A stretch of 64,000 nucleotides of DNA from Petrocella atlantisensis (GTDB taxonomy: Bacteria > Bacillota > Clostridia > Lachnospirales > Vallitaleaceae): the NCBI RefSeq assembly GCF_900538275.1, contig NZ_LR130778.1, positions 310,001 to 374,000 of the forward strand, in the 5' to 3' direction. Below, in pieces: positions 25,758 to 33,674 of this stretch (positions are counted from its first letter, which is position 1; every line of letters starts with the position of its first letter). Below the pieces are notes generated by a model, which saw nothing but the letters and a program-made list of their open reading frames with translations, ran no database searches and was not told where the DNA came from. The position numbers were made by a program, and so were the translations under genes.

Positions 25758-25798
25758 AGGCTAATTTTCCTTTTTTGATTGCGGTGAGGTAAAAACTA

Positions 25799-26113
25799 CT
25801 ATTTGAGCAGCTTAAGAAGATCCTCTAAAGGCTCATAGCCATTATCGTTAAAAACATACTTCAGCACCTCTCCATCGTTAGTAGCCGTAATCAGCCCTAG
25901 CACCTGACCTGGGTTCTTCTTAAATGTCATGGGCAACTCACCAAAGAACTCGGACCCGAAGGATGATTCAATAAAGTCCAGTTCATTAAGATGGATTGTC
26001 CTGATGAAGTTCAAGATGTTAAACTTGATCTGTTCTTCCAGGCTTAAGTCTCCAGCTTTCAACATTTTCTTTACTTCTATTTCTGAATACTTCAATTGGC
26101 CATCCCCTTTCAT
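25799..26113 (-). CDS. Small hypothetical protein next to pRiA4b ORF-3-like gene
   Basis: A 104-residue protein of unknown family. The start at 26113 (MKGDGQLKYSEIEV) is chosen because GGAA lies six bases upstream; a longer frame begins at 26137 inside the preceding gene. The sequence is acidic and mostly helical, with LEEQIKFNILNFIRTIHLNE in the middle and a Leu-rich end. It starts two bases before the end of the ORF-3-like gene, so the pair is co-translated. No function can be given. Confidence 0.5.
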   Translation of the reverse strand: MKGDGQLKYSEIEVKKMLKAGDLSLEEQIKFNILNFIRTIHLNELDFIESSFGSEFFGELPMTFKKNPGQVLGLITATNDGEVLKYVFNDNGYEPLEDLLKLLK

Positions 26114-26114
26114 T

Positions 26115-26846
26115 TCACTTCCTATACTTATCCTCAATCACCTTGTAATGTTCGTGCTTAATCTTATCCCATTCGGTCTTCTTGTAGTCAAGATCTTTAA
26201 GTCTATCATTAATCCAATCAGGATTGTACTCCCTGAAATTCCAATCCTCTACCCAGTCTTTCATAGCACTATGCTCTGGATGCTTGAGATCCCTATAGGC
26301 TTCTAAAAATTCATAAAACCCATGGATACCACCGACATCTTCTGGCGGTGCTGTCTCAGCTCCATCAAGTAGCGTTGGGTATCCAAAGTAATAATCATCA
26401 ACAATCTCTTCAAGTCTTATTGTAAACCACCAATCGTCACCAAAATCATAGTGGTATTGAATCTCTTTATACTTTTCCAGGTAATCATCAATCTTCAGTC
26501 CAGTAGGCTTTCTTACCTCAATCTTTAATCGCTCCTGATGATTCTTTTCAAACTGAAACATCTTAGGACCCATAGATTTCAGCCGCTCTTCATAATACTT
26601 CTTGTTCTTTATGTAGTGTTGATGCTCCATATATGCTTCTTCATTATCTGTGACGATTCTATTCTCTTTAGGAAGATCAAACTCAAAAAGATGATAGCCT
26701 CCACCTGGATAGCCACTTTGGAAATTGGTCACGTTCTGAATAACATCATGAAGCCTTTTATATGTAGCACCAGCCGGCATAATGACTCTTCTCCAAATTA
26801 ATGGATTTGATTCTTCAAGTTCTATTTTGATTATATATGATTTCAT
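26115..26846 (-). CDS. Plasmid pRiA4b ORF-3-like protein
   Basis: A 243-residue protein of the PRiA4_ORF3 family. Family features are the N-terminal YIIKIELEESNPLIWRRVIM (I-x-L-x-x-x-x-P-x-I-W-R-R), YGxHLF-like YHLFEFDL, the Tyr/Asp-rich IQYHYDFGDDWWFTI and the GGIHGFYEFLE segment. The biochemical role is unknown; genes of this family travel on plasmids and in transposon-rich regions. It is followed by a small hypothetical gene. The context of broken genes fits accessory DNA. Confidence 0.8.
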   Translation of the reverse strand: MKSYIIKIELEESNPLIWRRVIMPAGATYKRLHDVIQNVTNFQSGYPGGGYHLFEFDLPKENRIVTDNEEAYMEHQHYIKNKKYYEERLKSMGPKMFQFEKNHQERLKIEVRKPTGLKIDDYLEKYKEIQYHYDFGDDWWFTIRLEEIVDDYYFGYPTLLDGAETAPPEDVGGIHGFYEFLEAYRDLKHPEHSAMKDWVEDWNFREYNPDWINDRLKDLDYKKTEWDKIKHEHYKVIEDKYRK

Positions 26847-26880
26847 TTTAGTTCATCACCTCTATTTGTACTCGCGTATT

Positions 26881-27499
26881 TTAGTAAAAAGGATTAATAT
26901 ATCTTTTGTACATGCTTTCTAATTCTGATATGCTGAAGTTCTCAATCAACTCTGGGGAACACTCATACAATAGTTGATATAAAATGATCTGCTTCACGGA
27001 TCATGCATGAACTTGGATTCCTTGAGTCGGTAACTTTAACTTGACCATATTCATAGCTTATTATAATACTAGAGCCATCATTTCTATGAATCGTCATATG
27101 TTCCTCAGGTCGTTCAAAGACCTCCATAGGCTTTTGCAAATTATTTAAGCGCTTATACTCCGATAACGGAATAAAAAATTCTAATTTAGAGATAACCCTA
27201 GCTTTCTTTAGAGGTTTGGTTCTCTGGGTACCATTCATGTTAATCCAACTGTCTATGTACTGAACGGTTTCTGTCATTTTTTCAATCGTTTCAGTAATAT
27301 CATCTATCTCTTCGATTCGTTTACCTTCCAAAACACCTAGAACAATTTTCTTATAATCATCCATAGGAATCAGGTCCATAAACTTTAAAATCTGAGAGAC
27401 ATCATGCTCATACCATCCGAGTTCAGGATCAACTTTGGTGGAAAAAATCGCATTCCAGTGTTCATTTGGTGTTTTTATGTTCATCATTTTGCCTAACAT
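26881..27499 (-). pseudogene. Chimeric, frameshifted gene with a methyltransferase-like N-terminus
   Basis: The first 45 residues (NEHWNAIFSTKVDPELGWYE and VSQILKFMDLIP) look like the start of a class I SAM-dependent methyltransferase, but the glycine-rich SAM-binding loop never follows. The rest is an unrelated helical protein that I do not recognise. That part stops early at 26963. In the next frame it continues QIILYQLLYECSPELIENFS and SELESMYKRYINPF, ending at a TAA at 26881. The locus is therefore a fusion of two gene pieces plus a frameshift. Confidence 0.6.
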
Positions 27500-27830
27500 A
27501 TTATGTACCTACCTCCGTGATATTATATTTTACTCTGAAGGAACGTCGACACCCTCACCATGGTCTCATTGCGCCTAAACATGGCTCGATATACCACTAT
27601 CTTATCACAGCAAAAGAACCTTTTGCAAATTTCTTGATGCACAACAAAGGTCAATGACTCATCCTCATCACTCTCTTAATTTTCCTCAGTACTTATCTCA
27701 TTAAACTTATCTTGAATTGTATTAATGCGAATACCCTTACTCTATCATAATTGTGCCATAATTATAGTGTATAAATAATATATGGCAATTAAGCCACAAC
27801 ACACACATAGACAATTTCAGGAGGACAAAA
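27500..27830. other. Intergenic region with weak plus-strand promoter
   Basis: No credible gene is seen. Near the right end, TTGTGC (27751-27756) and AATAAT (27774-27779), 17 bases apart, could be a weak plus-strand promoter for the small secreted peptide. Short repeats of CATAATT lie in the same stretch. The left two-thirds shows nothing recognisable. Confidence 0.35.
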
Positions 27831-28016
27831 ATGAAAAAAATCATATCATTATCATTATTGAGTCTACTAATTATTGCATCATCAAGTACTTCATTTGCAG
27901 CAAACAATGTTTCCAGGATGGCTACAACTAAGGGCGGACTTCATGTCGCACAATGTGCCCAACAGATGGACTTAGGCGTATCAGAGTGCCTGCAAATGAC
28001 TGAGTGCATAAACTAA
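27831..28016 (+). CDS. Small secreted cysteine-containing peptide
   Basis: The only clear plus-strand gene in the window. It encodes 61 residues with a textbook signal peptide (MKKIISLSLLSLLIIASSST, cleavage probably after SFA-A). The predicted mature peptide of about 37 residues is small and polar and has three Cys (in AQCAQ, SECLQ and TECIN). A perfect AGGAGG lies six bases before the ATG and a strong hairpin follows the stop, so it is a complete, free-standing transcription unit. The spacing of the Cys matches no family I recognise. It could be a signalling peptide, a bacteriocin-like peptide or a small envelope protein. Confidence 0.7.
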   Translation: MKKIISLSLLSLLIIASSSTSFAANNVSRMATTKGGLHVAQCAQQMDLGVSECLQMTECIN

Positions 28017-28038
28017 TACAAACACATATAAAATCTCT

Positions 28039-28080
28039 AAACCAAGCAGCTCCTCACTATAGTGGGGAGCTGCTTGGTTT
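28039..28080 (+). terminator. Very stable hairpin after the secreted-peptide gene
   Basis: AAACCAAGCAGCTCC pairs with GGAGCTGCTTGGTTT around a short self-complementary centre, giving about 20 pairs. There is no long T-run on the plus side. It probably terminates or protects the peptide transcript and also blocks convergent minus-strand transcription. Confidence 0.65.
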
Positions 28081-28261
28081 ATCTCTTCCATTTCACACCC
28101 CATTGTTACAGCCATTCCTTACCTAAAATTCTTCCTTCAGCTCCATATCATTCACCTCTAATGTTGCTTATCTAAATAGATATTCATCCAAATCTTTAAG
28201 TGCATCCTTCAACTCTGAATTTCTTTCACTTTGGATTACTTACTCTAAGAAAATAGCATCG
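28081..28261 (-). other. Short gap with coding fragments
   Basis: On the minus strand one frame reads IQSERNSELKDALKDLDEYL before a stop, a plausible protein C-terminus without a start. A second frame begins just after it with a GTG-led stretch of about ten codons. These look like gene fragments left in the accessory zone. Confidence 0.3.
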
Positions 28262-28738
28262 TCATCCGTTGGTTCTCTTTCCAAAGAATATGATAAATCC
28301 AATACACACCAGAACAAGAACGATTTTTTCTTTATCAAATGACTCTTTATCAGCGTCCAATCCTGAACGTCTAAATTCAACAAACTTTTTCACTGTCTTA
28401 TCATTAGAATAAAAAAATAAACTATATCCAGTTTTCATAAATAAATCACGCATTTCTTTTTGAACTTCAAGTGTATCTAATTTTTGCATATAATCTTTAT
28501 CCAGCATCTTTGTCGTTACATATTCTGCAAAATTACTAAAAAGTTCTGCCTAATGGATATGTAAAGCACTTTCATAAATCTTTAATTTCTCCAAATCTGA
28601 TAACAATGAATACTCAAAACTTGTTTCTGATTTATTTAAGCTTGTTTCTATAATTGATTTTATCAACCAAACCAATAGTCCTGAAGGTATTCCAAAAATG
28701 CCAATACTACTTATTATCTGAGTCCAATCAATAGTCAT
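28262..28738 (-). pseudogene. Membrane protein gene interrupted by an amber stop
   Basis: Two short open stretches are parts of one frame. The first encodes IGIFGIPSGLLVWLIKSIIE near its start, a membrane segment, and ends at a TAG at 28552-28550. The same frame continues with AELFSNFAEYVTTKMLDKDY and finishes with a second hydrophobic helix (IVLVLVCIGFIIFFG). A CAG to TAG change would explain the break. The intact protein would have about 158 residues with a membrane helix at each end. The family is not recognised. Confidence 0.55.
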
Positions 28739-28856
28739 CGCTTTACCTCCCTATCTGCATTACAATATAATATATTCTGAAACCTTTATTTGTTTAATAA
28801 TAAACACTAATCATGTAATTATCATTACCAAGCTTGACTGTAATGTGAAGTCCTGA

Positions 28857-29507
28857 TTATTCAATCTGAGGAATCACATTCTCTAACTTATATACTAATG
28901 TATTCTGACCATTTTTAATCTTAAACTTCACACTGTAGTTCTCATTGTTAAGTTCTAGCATCTGATATAAAATTCTTAATTCATGTTCCTTTAATTTCTC
29001 GTTAAGAATATTTTTTGATATTTCTCTATGTAATAGCCAATAATAGACTAGTGCTTCAATGGTTATAATAAGGATTAGTCCTAAAATAATTAATATCAAA
29101 TATATCAATATGGAATTCACATACTTAGCAACTTGACCATTGTTTATTTCGTTAATTTGCGACATTTCATAGCCATTATTGTTTAAAAGTTCCTCAATAC
29201 TATTTCGGAACGGTTGAATGATTTTTGTGTCTACTAATTGGTAGAAAAAAAATAAAGTACTGACATATATACCAAACAAAATAGTTATTAAACTTGGCAG
29301 TGACAATTGACTATAGATTTTCATTCTCTTATCTATATATATCATTCTATTGTATGCTTCTTCATTGGTAATTTTGTTGTCACAATAATGGTTATCAATT
29401 ACATATTTTGCCTTTATAAACTTTTGGTACTTACTTGTCTTTTCTTTTGATAATATTATAAGATGTTTATCCAGTGTTTTAAAGTTCTCTTTAGTATTAC
29501 TCTTCAT
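28857..29507 (-). CDS. Two-helix membrane protein, function unknown
   Basis: A 216-residue protein with the start placed at 29507 because GGGG lies about six bases upstream; a longer frame begins at 29546. It has two strong membrane segments (LPSLITILFGIYVSTLFFFY and ILIYLILIILGLILIITIEA) separated by an extracytoplasmic-looking loop of about 45 polar residues. Charged helical regions lie at both ends, and the C-terminal 60 residues are probably cytoplasmic. It lies downstream of a HEPN-domain gene and could be its effector or membrane partner, though this rests on proximity only. Confidence 0.5.
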   Translation of the reverse strand: MKSNTKENFKTLDKHLIILSKEKTSKYQKFIKAKYVIDNHYCDNKITNEEAYNRMIYIDKRMKIYSQLSLPSLITILFGIYVSTLFFFYQLVDTKIIQPFRNSIEELLNNNGYEMSQINEINNGQVAKYVNSILIYLILIILGLILIITIEALVYYWLLHREISKNILNEKLKEHELRILYQMLELNNENYSVKFKIKNGQNTLVYKLENVIPQIE

Positions 29508-29548
29508 ATTATACCCCTTACAAGCTATTCTTCTACATTGGTGCATAG

Positions 29549-29701
29549 TTATTCATGTGAGTCTCCAGACTTTAAAAAACAGTTTAGATGGATTTCACTG
29601 TGAGCATTTGATAGACTAGATATATGTTTGCTCTTTATTTCATTAATTTTATTTAATAATGATTTCTTTAAATCCTTGTATACAACAAAATTGCCGTTTT
29701 T
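29549..29701 (-). other. Short open stretch between the HEPN and membrane-protein genes
   Basis: About 50 codons read as plausible protein (LTIKNGNFVVYKDLKKSLLN and NEIKSKHISSLSNAHSEIHL), starting just after the HEPN gene stop but in another frame and without an ATG, GTG or TTG. It may be the lost tail of the HEPN protein after a frameshift, or a fragment of another gene. Confidence 0.3.
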
Positions 29702-29706
29702 AATAG

Positions 29707-30957
29707 TTAGACCAACCTACCAAAAATCAAGTTTTTAAAAATGCTATCAATATAATTTGACCAGGTTGTTGTTCTTTTTTCGTTCCCGTTTTGAATCGTA
29801 AAATCTAATTCAAAACATTTTAATATAACAAGAGCAGAAACTCGTTCTAAGAAATCCATGTCATCATCACTCCTAAAGAAGTATGATGACTGCCCAGCAT
29901 GCAAAAAATTATTTCGCGATAAATATAGTTTTTCCAAGGGTTCTGCAATTTCAAATATACTTCTACCTTCGTAATTAATCAATCGTGGTACAATAGCAGA
30001 AAGGCGTAGTCTTTTTTCATTGAATCCTTCCGTCAACAAAGATTCTAATGCTGTTATATAAAGCAATAGCGCTAAATCTACATCATTATGTTCACTTCTT
30101 TGTACAGTGGCTTTTCCAAATAATATTAGTGCGTTAACAAACTTATCTGTTAATTCATCAGGTTCTTTTTTCGTAACTGCATTAAACAATAAACAGAAAA
30201 TCCTTTGATATTTCTCATCTGCAATAAAATCAATATCTATTTTACATTTTAGATGTGCATTCCAACTAAAACCATGCCCTCGACGCCAGCCATCTTTTGC
30301 TAAAATTGCAACATGGCTATTCTCCTCCTCCCATCCTTGTGCTAAACGGAATATACTAGATTCCATGCCGAATGATGAATGGATCAGCTTAAAAATATCT
30401 ACTGAAAATTGAGCCAATTGATAAGCTAATCTATTTACATTTTCAGTTTGATTTTCGACCTTAATAATCATCATATTCGCTTCGAGGAAGTGTTTCGATC
30501 GGCTTTTACGGGTATGGTCGAGAGAGCTTTTCACCTCATCAAAATCAATATGTGTTATATCTGATATTTGCTTTAATATCTGTTGTTCATCTTTTTGTGT
30601 TAGAAGATGAAATTTATCAAAAGAAACATCTTTTTTTAATCCTGACCCTTGTAATGGGAATATCAAAAAATGTTCATCTTTATTTACATTGAAATAATCT
30701 TCAATATACAATATCAAATCGTCTAAATCCTCTTCAACAGTTTCTTTTTTTCTCAAAAATAATTCAACCGCAGAAACAAAAAAATCATTCGAGTAGAAAG
30801 GGTGCTTTATTAATACTGGATATAGCAAATCTAATAAATTAGTGAATGGCTTATCATCAAAGTCCAGCTCTTTATTGCCCTTATGCAAATAATAATGCTG
30901 CAAATCTCTATAGCAAGCTTCTATCTTTTTTCTATTTTTGCTGTTTATTTTGCACAT
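29707..30957 (-). CDS. HEPN-domain (Apea-like) protein, possible defence factor
   Basis: A 416-residue protein. The C-terminal third holds a HEPN-like helical bundle with LLYITALESLL, a helix common to Apea-like HEPN proteins, and the motif YLSRNNFLHAG, matching the R-x4-6-H RNase signature of HEPN domains. The N-terminal two-thirds is helical with no recognised domain. HEPN proteins often cleave RNA in phage defence or toxin systems. AGGAGG lies eight bases before the ATG. A tiny frameshifted gene lies 18 bases upstream and a membrane protein is downstream, so a small operon is likely. The HEPN call rests on the short motif plus context. Confidence 0.6.
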   Translation of the reverse strand: MCKINSKNRKKIEACYRDLQHYYLHKGNKELDFDDKPFTNLLDLLYPVLIKHPFYSNDFFVSAVELFLRKKETVEEDLDDLILYIEDYFNVNKDEHFLIFPLQGSGLKKDVSFDKFHLLTQKDEQQILKQISDITHIDFDEVKSSLDHTRKSRSKHFLEANMMIIKVENQTENVNRLAYQLAQFSVDIFKLIHSSFGMESSIFRLAQGWEEENSHVAILAKDGWRRGHGFSWNAHLKCKIDIDFIADEKYQRIFCLLFNAVTKKEPDELTDKFVNALILFGKATVQRSEHNDVDLALLLYITALESLLTEGFNEKRLRLSAIVPRLINYEGRSIFEIAEPLEKLYLSRNNFLHAGQSSYFFRSDDDMDFLERVSALVILKCFELDFTIQNGNEKRTTTWSNYIDSIFKNLIFGRLV

Positions 30958-30975
30958 ATACTTTACCTCCTACGG

Positions 30976-31168
30976 TCAAGGCATTCCAATAACTACATCA
31001 CATTCTAAGTTCTTTATGTATTCTTTAATCTTATTAATTTCTAGCTCAGCAGTTAGTGTCCAAGTGCAGCAGGTCGTTAGATCTCCTAGATTTACGAGAT
31101 ATTTTTCAACCATCAATAGTGATTAATTCACCTGTGTCCAAATTTACTTCTGATAATAATGCTTTCAT
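30976..31168 (-). pseudogene. Small frameshifted gene ahead of the HEPN gene
   Basis: A good ribosome site (GGGGG, seven bases) precedes the ATG at 31168. The first frame encodes MKALLSEVNLDTGELITIDG and stops. A second frame opens at an overlapping ATG (31113) and reads VEKYLVNLGDLTTCCTWTLT and ELEINKIKEYIKNLECDVVI, ending at 30976. Either a one-base change split a 65-residue protein or two overlapping tiny genes exist. Position suggests a partner of the HEPN protein. Family unknown. Confidence 0.45.
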
Positions 31169-31380
31169 TAGCTGTCCCCCTCATCTTTCTCAACTCAACC
31201 ATTAATACAATATTCTGTGAATTCCCTTTGTATGAAAACGGACATCTGCTACTAAAAATATCAGTTCTTTATTACTGCCCATCTCGAAAGTCAGCTAAAT
31301 ACCTCTATAACCCCATCTCATTATCCCGTATATCACCCTTGTTACCGCTATACTCATATAAGATTCCCGTCCCCTTATGT
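31169..31380 (-). other. Decayed coding stretch
   Basis: One minus-strand frame gives long plausible segments interrupted by stops: PPHKGTGILYEYSGNKGDIR, then RYLADFRDGQ and, after two stops, PFSYKGNSQNIVLMVELRKM. It looks like a gene remnant immediately before the small HEPN-linked gene. I do not recognise the family. Confidence 0.3.
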
Positions 31381-31432
31381 GGTGGAATTGTATCTTGGTG
31401 ACTAGTCTAACACCAAGGGATGTTGTTCCACC
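31381..31432. repeat. Nested inverted repeat after capG
   Basis: GGTGGAA (31381-31387) pairs with TTCCACC (31426-31432), and inside it CTTGGTG (31394-31400) pairs with CACCAAG (31411-31417). It lies five bases beyond the capG stop with no T-run. It may act as a Rho-independent-like stop, an RNA end-protecting hairpin or a recombination scar. Confidence 0.5.
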
Positions 31433-31436
31433 ATCT

Positions 31437-32561
31437 TTAAACTCTGTAAACAGTCCTATGCACATAATCCGTATAAGACAAGATAATCTTCAATACCTTA
31501 TCTGACACATTTGGCATGCTATAATCAGCTACTAATCTCAATGTGCCTTTTTCTTGAGTTTCTAACACTTCTAATCCTTGAAGAATTCTGTCTTTCTTTA
31601 GTCCTACCATCATCACAGATGCCTCTTCCATGGCCTCCGGTCTTTCATGTGCTTGCCTAATATTTAATGCTCTAAAATCAAGAATTGATGATTCTTCACT
31701 AATCGTTCCGCTATCACTAAGGACTGCTTTCGAATACTTTTGAAGTTTCACATAATCATTAAAACTAAGAGGTTTCATAGTTCTAATTAGGGGATTAAAT
31801 GCAATCCCTTTAGCTTCTATCATATTTTTAGTTCTTGGATGAGTACTCATGATTACCGGCAACTGATACTTTTCTGCAATCGAATTTAAGCTTTCTACTA
31901 AATCCATAAAATTTTGCTCAGAGCTTATATTTTCTTCTCTATGAGCGGATACAACAAAGTACTTTTCTTCTTTAAGTCCTAATCTTTCAAGTACATCAGA
32001 ACTTTCGATATCATCTTTTCTCGAACTAAGTACTTCAAACATTGGGCTACCCGTTTTAATGATTCGATCTGCCGGTATTCCTTCTCTTAAAAGATACTCT
32101 CTAGCTATATCACTATAGGTTAAGTTAATATCCGCGGTATGGTCCACAATCTTTCTATTTGTCTCTTCCGGTACTCTCTGATCAAAGCATCTGTTCCCTG
32201 CTTCCATATGGAAGATTGGGATATGTCTTCTTTTAGCTGCAATAGCACACAAGCAACTATTTGTATCACCCAAGATAAGAAAGGCATCCGGTTTTACTTC
32301 TTCTAGAATTGGATCAATTTTCACCAATATATTCCCAATAGTTTCCACTGCGTTTCCTGTAGCTGCATCAAGAAAATAATCTGGTTTCTTAAGATTGAAG
32401 TCATTAAAAAAAACTTCATTTAATTCATAATCATAATTTTGTCCAGTATGAACAAGAACATGATCAATAGCTTCTGACTCATTTAATCTATTAATAACGG
32501 CTGATAATCTGATAATCTCCGGTCTAGTACCAACAACTGTCATTACCTTTAACTTCTTCAT
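31437..32561 (-). CDS. capG: UDP-N-acetyl 2-epimerase, last step of UDP-L-FucNAc (CapG/FnlC)
   Basis: A 374-residue non-hydrolysing UDP-N-acetylhexosamine 2-epimerase. Family motifs are VVGTRPEIIRLS at the N-terminus, HTGQNYDYE, LGDTNSC, HMEAGNRCFD and SDSGTISEESS. General WecB proteins make UDP-ManNAc. Because it directly follows CapE- and CapF-like genes, the likely reaction is C2 epimerisation giving UDP-N-acetyl-L-fucosamine, as in Staphylococcus CapG or E. coli FnlC. It is three bases from capF and is the last gene of the exopolysaccharide operon. Specificity is context-based. Confidence 0.9.
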   Translation of the reverse strand: MKKLKVMTVVGTRPEIIRLSAVINRLNESEAIDHVLVHTGQNYDYELNEVFFNDFNLKKPDYFLDAATGNAVETIGNILVKIDPILEEVKPDAFLILGDTNSCLCAIAAKRRHIPIFHMEAGNRCFDQRVPEETNRKIVDHTADINLTYSDIAREYLLREGIPADRIIKTGSPMFEVLSSRKDDIESSDVLERLGLKEEKYFVVSAHREENISSEQNFMDLVESLNSIAEKYQLPVIMSTHPRTKNMIEAKGIAFNPLIRTMKPLSFNDYVKLQKYSKAVLSDSGTISEESSILDFRALNIRQAHERPEAMEEASVMMVGLKKDRILQGLEVLETQEKGTLRLVADYSMPNVSDKVLKIILSYTDYVHRTVYRV

Positions 32562-32564
32562 CTG

Positions 32565-33674
32565 TTATACCTCCAAAAAGTATGTATCTGGTTTTTCGGG
32601 ATTGAAGGCCTCATTAGCCCACATAATGGTTACCATCTCTGTCTCACCTAGATTCTCGATGTTATGTGTATATCCAGTAGGTATATCTACAACTGTCATC
32701 TTTTCTCCATTTACAAAGTACTCCAGTACTTCATCTGAATCGATTTTTCTAAAACGAATAATCCCTTGACCACTAACAACTAAGAACTTCTCGTTTTTTG
32801 AATGATGCCAGTGGTTACCTTTTATGATACCCGGCTTTGATATATTTACTGAAACCTGCCCTCTATCCGGTGTTTTAATAAATTCAGTAAAAGAACCTCT
32901 ATCATCTACATTCATTTTTAAATCATAGCTAAACTGATTCTCAGGCAGATAACTTAAATATGTACTATAGAGTTTTTTAGTAAAAGCATCCGACATATTG
33001 GGAACTGATTTTTCTTCTCTACTTTTCTTGAATGAAAAAATCAAATCCGCTATTTCACCAAGTGTTATGGTATGAATCATCGGAACTTTGCAGAATAAAT
33101 TATCTCTATTCTCATTACCCTCTAGCGCATGAATAAGCTCATTTATAACATCATCTATATATACAAGATTCATCACTACATCAGGAGTATTCATATGAAT
33201 AGGTAGCTCATGTGAGATATTATAACAGAATGTTGCAACAGCACTGTTGTAATTGGGCCTGCCCCACTTTCCAAAAACATTAGGAAATCTATAGACCAAT
33301 ATCTTTGCACCGGTTTCTACCCCATAATCGAATAATAGATCTTCGCCTGCCTTCTTACTCTCTCCATATGGATTGTCTAGTTCGGCTTGTATTGAAGATG
33401 AAATCATTACAGGACAGGTATTCTTATATTTTCTTAGTGTATCGACCAAAATAGTAGTAAAGCCAAAATTCCCATCCATAAACTCCGACTGTTCTTTTGG
33501 TCGGTTTACACCTGCAAGATGAAATACAAAATCAGCTTCTTTGCAGTATTCATCAAGATGAGCAGGTTCTGTATCTTGATCAAATTCATAGATATCAGTA
33601 TATTTCCTGTTTCTTAATTCTGCTATTAGATTTTTCCCAATAAAGCCCTTTGATCCTGTGACTAATATTTTCAT
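32565..33674 (-). CDS. capF: CapF/FnlB bifunctional reductase of UDP-L-FucNAc synthesis
   Basis: A 369-residue protein with two domains. The N-terminal SDR domain starts ILVTGSKGFIGKNL (NAD(P)-binding glycine motif) and carries the Y-x3-K-like PYGESKKAGED. The C-terminal cupin domain (about residues 245-369) contains GIIKGNHWHHSKNEKFLVVS, the metal-binding His cluster. This architecture is specific for CapF, which epimerises and reduces the CapE product. Its ATG overlaps the capE stop by one base. The two-domain layout makes the assignment strong. Confidence 0.92.
   Translation of the reverse strand: MKILVTGSKGFIGKNLIAELRNRKYTDIYEFDQDTEPAHLDEYCKEADFVFHLAGVNRPKEQSEFMDGNFGFTTILVDTLRKYKNTCPVMISSSIQAELDNPYGESKKAGEDLLFDYGVETGAKILVYRFPNVFGKWGRPNYNSAVATFCYNISHELPIHMNTPDVVMNLVYIDDVINELIHALEGNENRDNLFCKVPMIHTITLGEIADLIFSFKKSREEKSVPNMSDAFTKKLYSTYLSYLPENQFSYDLKMNVDDRGSFTEFIKTPDRGQVSVNISKPGIIKGNHWHHSKNEKFLVVSGQGIIRFRKIDSDEVLEYFVNGEKMTVVDIPTGYTHNIENLGETEMVTIMWANEAFNPEKPDTYFLEV

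Noticed and set aside
27466-27657. 63-residue plus-strand frame near the secreted-peptide gene
   Set aside because: It has no ribosome site or recognisable content and overlaps the start of a minus-strand gene.
31159-31401. 80-residue plus-strand frame before capG
   Set aside because: The opposite strand reads better as a decayed gene, and no ribosome site precedes this frame.
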